64,000 nucleotides of DNA, taken from the NCBI GenBank assembly GCA_021234155.1, contig JAJEKV010000014.1, positions 19,917,513 to 19,981,512 of the forward strand, in the 5' to 3' direction. Position numbers and translations under genes: made by a program. Each line of letters begins with the position of its first letter. The stretch's first letter is position 1. This DNA is from Isoetes taiwanensis. Taxonomy: Eukaryota > Streptophyta > Lycopodiopsida > Isoetales > Isoetaceae. The notes beneath the pieces were generated by a model that ran no database searches, had not been told where the DNA came from, and saw only the letters and a list, made by a program, of their open reading frames with translations. Positions 34,621 through 45,900 of this stretch are shown here, piece by piece.

Positions 34621-36238
34621 GGAAAGGTAGCTGAAATATGATTTTTCAGTGGATTATTGTCCTAGTAAAGTGGTGGCTGATGCTTTAAGTAGGCGTTATC
34701 CAGTTTATTCTCTTTCTATAGTACAATCCAACCATTTGGAGGAAACGAAGGCGTTGTATGCCACTGACCATGATTATAATGATATTTGGTTGTTGGCTCA
34801 AAGTGGCAATGCATATGGATATAAGATCGTTAATGGGTTCTTATATAAAGGTCCAAAGCTATGCATTGTTCGGGACTTTCGGTCACTTATTCTTAGAGAA
34901 GTGCATGATGTACCTACTGCGGGTCATCGTGGCGTGGGGACGACTTTGGCAAAGCTTGAACCATACTTTATTTGGCATGGATTGCGGAGAGATGTCTTGG
35001 TTCATATTCGTCATTATGTTACTTGTCAACGGATAAAGAAAGCGAACAAGAAACCTCATGGTGTTCCTTTATCCTTGCCTATTCCGGAGGCAAAGTGGGA
35101 GCAGATCACTATTTGGTCTTCCTGAAGTTCTCGCAAGAGCACTGTCATTTGGACAATTGTTGATTATTTAACTAAACACGCCCATTTTATTCCTTGTTCG
35201 GGTAAGTTGATGGCTTATAGTGCGGCTACGCTCTTTATCAAAGAGATATTTAGGCTACATGGGTTGCCAAATATTATTGTATCTGATCGTGATACAAAGT
35301 TTACCAGTAAATTCTGGAAGGCATTGTTTATGCTATTGGGAACAGAGTTAAGATTCTCCACTGCTTTTCACCCAAAAACTGATGGACAATCCGAGGTGGT
35401 AAATAAAGTTATTTGTTCCATTTTAAGGGGGTTTGTCAATGAACATCAAGCTCATTGGGAAGAGTAGTTGTCTATTGCTGAATTTGTGTCGAATAATACC
35501 TATCAGTCTACCATAAAGATGACCCCTTTTCAGGCGATCTATGGTCAACCTGTACGGGAGCCACTCTTTCGAGTATGTGAGGATGTTCCAGCTGCTGATG
35601 ATTTGGTTATTGAGCATAAGGATCTCATAGAATTGCTTCAAGCTCGTATTCGAGATGCTCAAGCATCTTTTGCAAATAAATCATCTAAGTTGTGGCAACC
35701 AATGGTTTTTAAGGAAGGAGATTGGGTATGGATGAGGATCCATAAAGGCCACTTTAAGAAAGATGCGCGCAAGAAGGATCTTAAGTTGGCACCCCGTTTC
35801 CATGGACCATTTCAAGTTATTAAAGTGGTCAATGAGAATGCATATCAATTAAGATTGCCTCAAGGTTGGAAAATGCATGATGTAGTGAATGTGTCATTCC
35901 TAAAGCCTTATCATGGTAAGAAGTTAACTCAACTCGGGAGGTTAAGTGAGCCAAAATTGATTGATGATTCCGAAGTTCTAGAGCCAAAAACAATTTTGGC
36001 GGATAAATCCACTAGTGGTTCAAGACAGTATTTGGTAAAGTTTGCTTACAAACCTTTGGAGGACTCTTCATGGGTGCGTGGCAATGTTTTAGAAGCTTAT
36101 CCGGATATTCTTAGGGAATATAAAGATCGGAAAGCAAAGGAAGCCGAGAGACAAGAAGAAGTCCAAGGACAGGCTTCTACTAGCCGGCCTAAACGAGGGC
36201 CAAGGAAGGACTATGCTCAGATGGCTAAAGGTATTTAA
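34621..36238 (+). mobile_element. Ty3/gypsy chromovirus, 3' half of pol (integrase and chromodomain)
   Basis: The first open frame (34649-35125) starts in the end of RNase H (DYCPSKVVADALSRR) and continues into the integrase zinc-binding region (H-x-H, then C-x2-C: HDVPTAGHRG, YVTCQRIKKA is altered at one Cys). The catalytic core follows after a stop near 35123: WTIVDYLTKHAHFIP, VSDRDTKFTSKFW (catalytic Asp) and HPKTDGQSEVVNK with a nearby Glu. A TAG at 35466-35468 interrupts it. The frame at 35468-36238 contains the C-terminal integrase part (GDWVWMRIHKGHF, LAPRFHGPFQVIK) and a chromodomain-like end (YLVKFAYKPLEDSSWV). gag, protease and most of RT are missing. It is a truncated dead copy. 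Confidence 0.8.
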
Positions 36239-36872
36239 ACGCCCTTTTGCAGCAGAGGACTGCTGCAATGTCAAGAGAGGGAATGATATATGCCAAGGAC
36301 GTGGCAAAAGGCTTTAGGCTTTTTTGGGCCATGTGGGCCTTTGGGACCTTTGGGCTTTTGTCCAAAGGAGGCGGTCTAAAGAACCAAAGGGGCGTGCATG
36401 CTATATAGTTGCTCGGGGGAGAGCTCTGGGGCAGCTGTGTCTTGACTGAGGGCTCGTGGTTGGGTGGTGAGATAGCATGCCACGTCAAGAGTCCATTTTA
36501 GATGCCGATTAGTAAGATTTGGAAAAAAATTCAATAAGTAGCATTGATTGTGCTACTTAATGATTGAGCAGCAAAATACTATTTCTTAGATCATTTACAT
36601 AGCAAGCACTCTCCTAAAAGATCTTAACCTAGCTCCTTAATTCCTACCATAGTTCATCCGTTCATTTAATAAACTGGCCAGATGTATATTCAGGATCTTC
36701 TGTTATAGAGTTACCTTTTATGATGTTGTTTTCCCTTTCACAATCAGTTTCTCTGCAGATCGCAGATCTTTCAATGACTCTGCAAATCTTCCAAGCATTC
36801 AAGAATACATCTGTCTACAGTTATTATAAAACTTAAAAAAAAAAAAAATAAAGAACTAGCAGAACTGCAGGG
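36239..36872. other. Possible LTR remnant, no gene
   Basis: It follows the chromovirus pol. A purine-rich stretch and repeated GGGCC / TTTGGG words occur near 36320-36370, and a TATATAG near 36401. A 3' LTR could lie here, but with no partner LTR in the window I cannot define it. A 13-A run at 36837-36849 precedes the PPR fragment. Confidence 0.3.
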
Positions 36873-38284
36873 TTGGGAAGAAGGCTAGGCAGATGGACAA
36901 TAATAATTGGAGGTTACGCACAGCATGGATTAGGTTGGGAGGGACTAAAGCTTTTCAAGCAAATGCAAAAAGACGGTTTGAAACCAAATGCTGTAACATT
37001 TGTTTCTGTGGTCAATGCCTGTGCAAGCTTGGGTGAGTTGGAACAAGGAATGAAAATGCACCACCTCATTGAAAAAAGTGGGTGCGGTAGGTAGTGACAT
37101 CTTTGTAGGTAGTGGACTTGTGGATATGTATGCCAAATGTGAATGTGTGGAAAAGGCACGTGATGTATTTGACCAAATGCCTACACGAAATGTTGTGTCT
37201 TGGAGTGCAATAGTTGCGGCATATGCACAGTATGGAAATGCAGAAGAGGCTCTGAAGCTTTTTGCTCAAATGCAACAGGAAGGTATTCATGCAGATAATC
37301 TTATGTTTGGCCTAGTCATCAATGCCTGCGCCAATCTTTCTTCTTTTGAAACGTAAATGGGTGCATGCCTGCTATATTTGTATTAAAGTTGGCTCTGATG
37401 TAGAGATGTTTCTAATTGATACGTATGCCAAATGTGGTAGCATGGGTGATGCACAAGCAGTGTTTGAAAGAATGAAAGAAAGGAATGTCATCTCATGGAG
37501 TGCAATGATTGCAGGATATGATCAGCAAAAAGATGGCTTGAAAGCACTTCTCATTTTTCAGCAAATGTGTCTAGAAAGTGTGCTGCCAAACAGCATCACT
37601 TTTATTAGTGTTCTCAGTGCCTGTGCTAGCATTCGAGATATGGAACAAGGAAAGAAGATCCACGCACTAATCGAGACAAATGGATGTGAAACAGATACTT
37701 TTATTCATAGTGCACTCATTGACGTGTATGCAAAATGTGGGGGTATAAATGATGCACGTAAATTATTTGATAGGATATCCTCATGTGATGTGGTTGTATG
37801 GAATACGATCATAACTGCATACTGTCAGCATAGGGGTGCAAAAGAATCCATTATGATGTTCAAGAGCATGCAGCAAAAAGGCGCAAAACCTGCAAAACCT
37901 AATGAAGTTACTTTTGTTGCCATTCTTTCTGCGTGCAACCATGGAGGATTATTAGATGAAGGATATCACCAGGTTCTTACCATGGCTTCAGAATGTGAGC
38001 TTCATTATGCTTGTGTTATCGATCTCCTTGGCCATGCTGGATGGGCTGATCAGGCTGGAAACCTTATTCAAGGAATGCCATTTGAAGCATCCATTGTGGT
38101 ATGGAAATTTTTTCTTCGGGCATCTAGGGTTGATTTTAATTCAGAATTAGCAGAACATGTTTTGGACTTTGTGATCGACTTGCATCAAGAGAAAAACGGG
38201 AGCCTTTGTTCTATTATCGAACATTTATGCACGAGCTGGAAATTAATCAGAAAGATGGACGAAGAGATGCAGTCAATACAGTAG
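36873..38284 (+). pseudogene. Pentatricopeptide repeat (PPR, PLS-type) protein, truncated and frameshifted
   Basis: Three overlapping open frames (36873-37094, 37069-37356, 37322-38284) form a continuous run of PPR repeats: WTIIIGGYAQHG, MYAKCECVEKARDVFDQMP, VVSWSAIVAAYAQYG, DTYAKCGSMGDAQAVF, NVISWSAMIAGYD, DVYAKCGGINDARKLF, VVVWNTIITAYCQH and TFVAILSACNHGGLLDEGY, then an E-like tail. Frame changes near 37080 and 37350 break it. The 5' part is missing, and the fragment begins just after an A-run. Intact PLS-type proteins edit or process organellar RNA; land plants without seeds often have very many copies. No DYW end is visible. Dead copy. Confidence 0.75.
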
Positions 38285-38699
38285 ATCCCATAAAGTAAAG
38301 AATTCTTGCTGATAGTAAAGATGAGGTGGCACCTTCATCCTTCATAAGGGCAGTAAATGTCGGTAATGCTACTATGAAGTCAAACACGTTCCTTATGAAT
38401 ATGGAACCATACAAGGCTTAAAGTCAGAGTTATTATTTGTCGAGCAGGGTCTTGTAGTAGAATTTTGAAACCTTCAAGAAGGCATACTTGGTAAGTACGT
38501 TAATCTGAAAAGGCTATATGGTGTCTCGGGGGATACGGGGAGAAGCCATAGGGGAGGGTGTCCATTGGCTGTAGCAAATAATCTAAGTGGCAGTCATCTT
38601 AACGTCCCAAAGGCAAGCCTTGTCACATGCCAAGCCGGCAATGCCACCTCAATTTATGATGTTTCAGAGTGGTGGTACCATGTATAATATAGCTGCAAA

Positions 38700-39225
38700 T
38701 TTACATTTTTAGACACAATACTATTCACATTAGGGGAATCCCATTTTCTTCATGGCATATGCTACGTCGAGCAAATTGGCATAATGAAGACCTATTACCA
38801 TTTTAAAGGAACATGGCATAAGCAAGAGAGATATGATTAGACTCACGCTTGTAAGCAAAATATGAATATTTATTGACCATAAAGGGGGCCCTGTTTCCCT
38901 GTAAAGCTGGATCATTAGTTTCGTTGGTGAAGTTTTCACTAGGTTGTCAATCCTTAGGTCCAGAATGCAGCATGAATGTTTTGCATGGCAGGAACTAGTT
39001 GAGTGTTCCTTACAGAAACTATGTTGATCTTTGATGTAGGCATGTCGACTGCAACATTTTACTCCACCCACTGCATCAAGCAATATACGGATGTTTTCAT
39101 CTTCGTTCCAACTATGAGCTCTATGCCAGTAGCTGCAAATGATTCGATTATTGCAAGATCTGTATCATAGATTTTCACCTTGGTTATAGTGGTAGATAGA
39201 ATGAACTGCACTGCCCTTAATTCAA
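38700..39225 (-). pseudogene. GH17 beta-1,3-glucanase fragment
   Basis: On the minus strand the reading ITKVKIYDTDLAIIESFAAT, then IELIVGT (about 39210-39090), matches the N-terminal part of plant glycoside hydrolase family 17. It is followed by VPAMQNIHAAF (about 39000-38965) and, in a third frame, HYANLLDV...AYAMKKMGFP (about 38790-38735), which corresponds to the later NLFDA...A-x2-KLG region. Spacing is compressed, frames change, and the catalytic Glu regions are not recognisable. It is a degraded copy; the intact family hydrolyses callose and other 1,3-beta-glucans. Confidence 0.55.
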
Positions 39226-39429
39226 ATGCTAAAGGTATACCAGTACCATGTTATCAGACAAAGTTAATTCTGAACTTTGATTTGAGCACAGAATGGCCAA
39301 TGTAGTAAAGCTTAGACTTCATTGTTTTGTATCCGCTAAGTTTATCATTGCAGGTAGATCATAGGCAGCATGTCGCTGCCTAAGAGCCCCTGTGTACTGT
39401 TGGAGGAACATATCTGGACAGCTCAAAAC

Positions 39430-39590
39430 AGAGGATCAAACCTGGCATAAAAAACACTACTTGATGGAACCATGTGCCAACTTGTGCTTCTCAGGTTACC
39501 CATCCAGACGTCATATCCTTGTCTGCTAGGATGAATTCCAATGAATTCTCTGGTGGACTGTATACCCAATTTTCTCTATCCTGCTCCAAA
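39430..39590 (-). pseudogene. Possible acid-lipase-like fragment
   Basis: On the minus strand VYSPPENSLEFILAD, then after a one-base shift GYDVWMGNLRSTSW, resembles the segment SLxFILADxGxDVWxxNxRGT of plant triacylglycerol / lysosomal acid lipases. No catalytic Ser motif or other part of the family is visible nearby. Short, frameshifted, weak evidence. Confidence 0.3.
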
Positions 39591-40009
39591 AACAGAGCTA
39601 TAGTTATGAATTTGTGGATATCTTAACGAAATCATGTTCATGTTCGAAATCATATTCATGTTTAAACAGACAAAACGTGATTTATTTAATGAAAGCATAA
39701 ATGCATAGCATTTCAGTAATAGAACAAAGATGCATGCATGCATGCACACGATAGTACCATCTAACCAAAGATGCATTTTAGATCAGTTCAACATAGACAA
39801 GGGTCATTATACATCTACTTAAGAAGAAAAAAAACTTCTTTTGTACACATTATTATTCCTTGCTTTTAATATCTGTTCAAATATAGTCTACTTCTGCTAT
39901 GCATGGCATGTACCTTAAAGAATCACCTAATATTTCATGTGTGACAGGCTCAGCTTTGGCTCTGAGAACTCCATTGGACAGCGGCCCATCTCGAAGGGAA
40001 AGATTCTGC

Positions 40010-40071
40010 AAAATCCCAACCCTACAATCAGCAGGTGTACAAAATCCCAACCCTACAATCAGCAGGTGTAC
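40010..40071. repeat. 31-bp tandem repeat, two exact copies
   Basis: 40010-40040 and 40041-40071 are identical, beginning AAAATCCCAACCC and ending GCAGGTGTAC. Confidence 0.9.
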
Positions 40072-41885
40072 ATCTATACAGAAGCATGATTTGAAATAAA
40101 TTAATCACATTGCAACACACCTTTGGTGGAATCTGGCACTTCTCAAGATAACCAATGTAGTCTAAGACCCTTGTTGCCGTGAGACTTGATGCTAAGATGT
40201 TAAAGTCATTTGAAGATTTCTAGAAACTGCAAACTAACCTAATTAATTAATCATCTGGAAAAAGCATCTTTTACAACTAAAGCATTAATACGAACTTTGC
40301 GGTTGTTGGTTTAAAACCATCATCGGGATCTTCGCTTGTTACACGACTTTGCTACAACATGACCTTCCAGATTGGTAGACTTGGCCTCGTCGAAATCACC
40401 TTAATAAGCTCACATGGGAACCCGGCCAGATGTGTACGACAATTATTCACACATAGGTAATTAAATGTGAATTTATTCCATCAAGTATGTAGAATCCTAG
40501 CGGATATGCACTGTAAAGAATATTGTAGAATCATAAGCATACATCTACAAAACAATGGAAACATAAACGAAAGTCCGTGCATCATCCATTTATAAGACCT
40601 TTCATTTCCATGTAAGAAGTTCGTCCACCAAGTGTTCTAGTTGTGATCTAGTTGTTCTATTGAATCTTTGCATAGAGTACAAAATTCTAGTTGTGATCGC
40701 ATACCTATACTCGGCTCTTTCACCGAGCAACATCTCTAGCCATTGAATATCATATGTAAAACTCCATCTCGGCTCTTGAATATCGAGCGAAGATCGATGC
40801 CCTAATCGGTACCGCGAAGCGGCCAACAACACCAACAGTTCATGGCGAATAGACCAATAGGATCCCGTTTTTCGATCATTCTACTCATGTGTTGCCGGTT
40901 TCGGCGTACAAACTTACCAAAATGCTATCGACTGTTCAGATTTGCCAAGATAGGCCCGGACGAAAATTGACCATGGGTTCCTCGATCTACGGAGAAACAG
41001 GTATAAAAAAAAAAAAAAAAACCTCCATAGCCCGGCGGGGGCGGGCCGCCATAGCCAAGGCGTGCCAAGATCGAGATCGAGCGCCAAACTCCGGGCAGAG
41101 AATTTCTTGGTTTTTCTAATTTCCCTGGCCCTACGATCGGAAATTACATAATCGGACGGCCCAAAAAGATTACAGATGACGTGGCAGGACACGTGGCATA
41201 ACTAGAATTGCAGCCTTTTGTGCAGGGGGGGTTAGGCAACCCTGCTAAAAATCAGAGCTCTAGTTCTGCTTCACGCTCAAGGGCATTACAAATTTCTTGT
41301 CATAGCATGATTCTGACCATGCCTTGCCTTTTTGCCTGCAAAGAAACCCAGCCAAGAAATTCGTAGATTAGAGAAACCTAGCTCTCCTAGCATTGCCGTT
41401 AGCCATCTTAGGGTTTGAAGAAAACCACAATACGTGTCTTTATTGCTTAAGGGAGGGGATACTTGGGGTTTGAATCCCACCCTTTATGCACTACCTTTTT
41501 AATCTAATCTAGCATAAGTTAATCTTTGCTTAAAGTAGTTGGATGTTGTTATCATTAGTTTTGTCTATGTGGTGGGTTTCTTCTGGTTTGACACATTTCT
41601 TTTCTGCATTACTTTGTTACTTACTTGATTATGACCATGAACTTGCATGGTTCAACATTGTAGCATTATAATTACACTCACATCATTTTTTTGACGAACG
41701 AAAGCTAAAAAGTTTATTAATCAGATGAAAAGTTCAAAATTTACATCATGTGGTACTTAGTAGTTTCTCATGTGTAATGCATACTATTAGGCAATAAATT
41801 ATATGTTTTAAAGAACAAGAGACTTCATATTACATCATGAAGCTCTAGATGACAAGGAAATCTAGGTATGAGATTCGATATATAA

Positions 41886-42095
41886 CCCTTAACACCCTGC
41901 TCCTTGGGTTTTTATGCCTAAAACAGTCATAACGCCCTAGAACATTATCACGAAGGCTCATAATGCCCTAGGGCATTATCATGAAGGCTCATAACACCCT
42001 CGGAACAGGGTGTTAAGGGAGATAACGCCCTGGCCCTCATGGCCATATTGCCCTTGAATTTTATTCTCATAACGCCCTCTGGCCAGGGCGTTATC
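41886..42095. repeat. Nested inverted repeats built on AACGCCCT / AGGGCGTT
   Basis: CCCTTAACACCCTG (41886-41899) pairs exactly with 42006-42019, and GATAACGCCCTGGCC (42021-42035) pairs exactly with 42081-42095. Between them a direct repeat of about 28 bp (CCCTAG-A/G-CATTATCA-CGAAGGCTCATA type) occurs at about 41935-41993. TAACGCCCT or TAACACCCT words occur at least six times. This may be a small foldback or MITE-like element. Confidence 0.75.
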
Positions 42096-42917
42096 TACCC
42101 CTTACGATAAAATGAACAAAACTGTCATAAATGCAACTCATTGCTTCTTGAATAGGACTATTGACATTAATACTAGGTTCAACCTTCAAATGTTTCAACG
42201 TGACACAAATTACCTAACGGTAGTTGTACATCTCCACTTGCTATTTATAAAACCTATGCTAGTGTTTCATTGCAAACTATGTTACCTCTCACTTGGTACT
42301 CCCGAGCTCATTGGCGTATGCTGATGTCATGATCATGTGCTTAAATAGACACCCTTTGGAATCTTTCAAACAAGGAACAATAGCCTATGCATAATTACTT
42401 TTTGAAGACGTCCACATGCACATTTCTAGCTACAAGGTCATCCGCCTTCTTTGGGTTCGTTCCCATGAATTGATGCATTTGAGCTAGGTAGATTGATGCA
42501 TTTGACCTAGGTAGATTGATTCCTTTGAACTAAGACCTTTGTAAAGTAAGTCAAATACCATTGTAACTGAGCACACAAAGCATTTAAATTTGGAAAGTAA
42601 GTCAGATGCCATTCTAATTGTATACACACATGGCATTTAGATATGCCTCTCATCTAAACTATAACACAATACACACACACATCTAGATCATCTATAACTA
42701 TTCTACTATCATACAAAATAAAGAACATGGTCATGGACACTGCGAATAATTTTTTTTTTTTGTTTGACTCACTTGGGTACAGAGAGGGGTTGGGAAAGAG
42801 AAATATTCGTGATAAATTTCTTGTAAGTTATAATTTTACTTTCCAATTTCCATCGTCGGTAATTGACTTAGAATTGCCCAGTATTGCTAATATCGTGTTC
42901 ATTGTTCCGATCCGACA

Positions 42918-45900
42918 ATGTCAATCAAAGATCTGGAGCTGAACGAGGAGTTGTTCCTGCGGCTATTAACCAAGCTCATAGGCGAGGCAGAGCATTTGCA
43001 AAACAACCCTCCAGAGCTTGTTCCAGAAGAAGATAGGGCAGTGCAGCATGTGCTCGAAATCCTCAAACCATTGAGTATCGAAAAGGGAGGACCCCTTGTC
43101 CTGAATCATGTCTCCTTTGTGGAGGGTAGGGGGAATCTTATCGTGGAGTATCCTGGCAGTGAGCCTGGCAAAATTGTATCTTTTGTGGGTTCCCACTTGG
43201 ACGTGGTTACTGCAGACCGAGAGCATTGGGTAAGTTTCGAGCTCTAGGTTTATGCTTTGATCCTTCCATAAACTACTTGCATGTTCTTGTTCTGCATGGC
43301 ATCAACATCTTAGCCTGATCCCTTGAACCTTAAAAAGACATGTTACATGCCGTTGTATTGCCACTTCAGTAGATCATTGCGCTAGTCATAAGTAAAATAT
43401 AGCATTAATTTTAATTTTTATGGGTACTCACATGTAGACAATGTTCCTTTGTAGAATTGTAATGGCAGTGTAGTGTCTGGCATGTTGGTCTGGCAAAAGG
43501 AATGTAAATATGTGGACTTGGCTGTGGGCTAAAATTATCTCCTCTTCTTTTCTCAGGTCTTTGATCCCTTTACATTAACAATTGAAGGAGACGAACTGCG
43601 AGGTCGAGGAACGACAGATTGCCTTGGGCATGTTGCACTTATAACTGATCTTATGCGCCAGCTTGGGGAAACAAAGCCCCACCTTAAACAAACAGTCGTA
43701 GCAGTGTTTATTGCAAATGAAGAGAATTCCTCTGTGACAGATATTGGTGTCGATGCCCTTGTTAAAAGAGGCCTTCTAGACAAGCTGAAAGCGGGTCCAT
43801 TGTGAGTATTGCAAATAGTTATGGAAGGATAAAACAATGAAATTTCCTGATGGAAACCTTTAGTAAATCAAATAAATTTGAAGCCTGTTTGAATCGAAGC
43901 ACCCTTTAACATGACATGCAGATTTTGGATAGATGTTGCTGATAAGCAGCCTTGTATAGGCACAGCTGGAATGGCTGTATGGAAGTTGCATGTGACGGGG
44001 AAGCTCTTCCACAGCGGGTTGTCAAACCAGGTAAGCTTTCCTCATGTCAAGGAATGGAGTTCCAAGTCATTATTGATAGCCTGAGGATTTCCTGAAGGAT
44101 GAAGGAAAGACAAGGACAGAAGCGTAAGCACCTACTAGCTCCTAGAGTGAACCAACTAGAATGAGGTAGCTCCTAGAGTGAACCAACTAGAATGAGGTGT
44201 GACTATGGCTAATATATAGAGTGCCATGTCAGCAACAAAATGATGACTCAGCATGCACAGTCATCACCACATGTGGAGTATGATAATACTCTAACATCCC
44301 CCCTGATGACGTGCATGACTGAAAAATCAAAAAGAAAACTAACAGAAAGGAAAGAACATCCCCCCTGAGATCAAGCAGTGCTCATAAGATAAAGCAAACT
44401 CAACCAGAATAGAATATAAGCCATGACTGGCATTTGACTTTGGTTTTGAACCAAATCTTCCTGCCCCTGTACCATTCTCTTTGCATGTGAATCTCTTGTA
44501 GAGCAGAATCACTATATTGAAAAGTTCTGCTCAATAATTCTAGTCTTGAAGCCTGCTGCAACTCAGGTACTTGTACTTCTGACACGTGAGCAAATATATC
44601 CATCCAAGGAAGCTCAGAAACCAACTCATCTTTGAAATCTAGAGTATGCACTTGATGCGCAAATACTTCATCGCGAAAAACCAGAGAAGCATCTGAGAAA
44701 TGATCATTCCTTAATGGAAACCATTCCAACTTCTGATACATGCTTTCGTAACCATTTTTAGGTGGTGTGCTAGTACATTCAAAGATCAATGCAGTTGCAG
44801 CATAGTCTGGTATGTACATGATGCTTTGTGCCATTGAAGATAAACCAGCAACATCCATAAAATTATTAATATAAGGTACCTCAACTGCTGAATGATATCT
44901 TGTGATGCTTTCTCTATTATACGACATGAATCTAAGTCTTCTAACCCGAGAATGTGGTACTTATTGTCATATTCATCTCGATATTCACTTCCATAAAGCT
45001 GACAATCATTATCTACCTCATTGTTGTCTTGTAAAATGGTCCTAGCTGCATCTCTATGTGCTGCAACATCATTCCAGATCTCCTTGATCAAAAAACAATC
45101 ATTACCAATCATTACCTGAGAAGGCAACTCTAACTGCAACTTCAGTAATCTCTAAGAATTAGTTGTATCTTGGTTTTCTCTATACACGAAATCTGAATCT
45201 TCAAGAACCTGATCTATACTTTGATGATCATCTTGTTCTTGCAGCAGATTTGTATGCCCTTTGAAAACAGAGAATATGTTACGCTGCTTCATTAATCTCT
45301 CATTTCCAATACCTGCTAGCATATCCCCAAGAGGTCCAAACAAATTCTTATCATTATCAGCAGGGTTAGCAACTGGTAAGATCAAGAAATCAGCTGAGTT
45401 TTGTTCTTCATAAATTTTTACCAGAGTTGACTCCCGCTGTTTCTCTTTCTTTTGCCTTTTCTTTTTCTTCTTCTTGCTAAGAGAACCTTGCACTTGAGTT
45501 TCTGTCTCAGACTTTTCAAAATAACGCTGTTCAATTTGAGATTTCTGTTGCTTCTTCTTGTGTTGATTATCCTGCCCAAATTCAGATCTCAAATAGCCCC
45601 AAAGCTCTTGGGAACTACAAAATGTAGCTTGCCAAATCTTTAAACTGAAAGGATATTCTATAGTTAGCTTTATAAATTTTGAAACTAGATAATCCTTATC
45701 AAGAGTAATCTCAGAAACATGTCCTCTTGCAACATGCCACAGATCTTGTGAAATTAAAGCCCAGGTCATGTGAAATCTCCATTCTTCATAGTTCTGACCA
45801 TTTAGAAACTTATCTTTCAGCGGAGCTACAATCTCGTACAACCCCTCTCGAATCATCATAAACTCCTAGAGTGCTACCCAAATCTAATCAGCTCCTTTGT

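Larger units (their letters stand above)
39591..42917. other. No well-supported gene
   Basis: I see only short open frames. Minus-strand pieces at about 40250-40120 and 39990-39910 have splice-like borders (for example CAAAG|GTGTGT) and could be exons of an unrecognised gene (LTATRVLDYIGYLEKCQ; SLRDGPLSNGVLRAKAEP). An unrecognised 77-codon frame lies at 40602-40835 (minus). A 17-A run is at about 41007-41023. The inverted-repeat block at 41886-42095 and the repeat at 40010-40071 are listed separately. Confidence 0.35.

Noticed and set aside
37080-37356. Organellar-type RNA editing restoring the PPR frame
   Set aside because: The breaks are changes of frame, not single U/C-restorable stops, and this is nuclear repeat-rich DNA.
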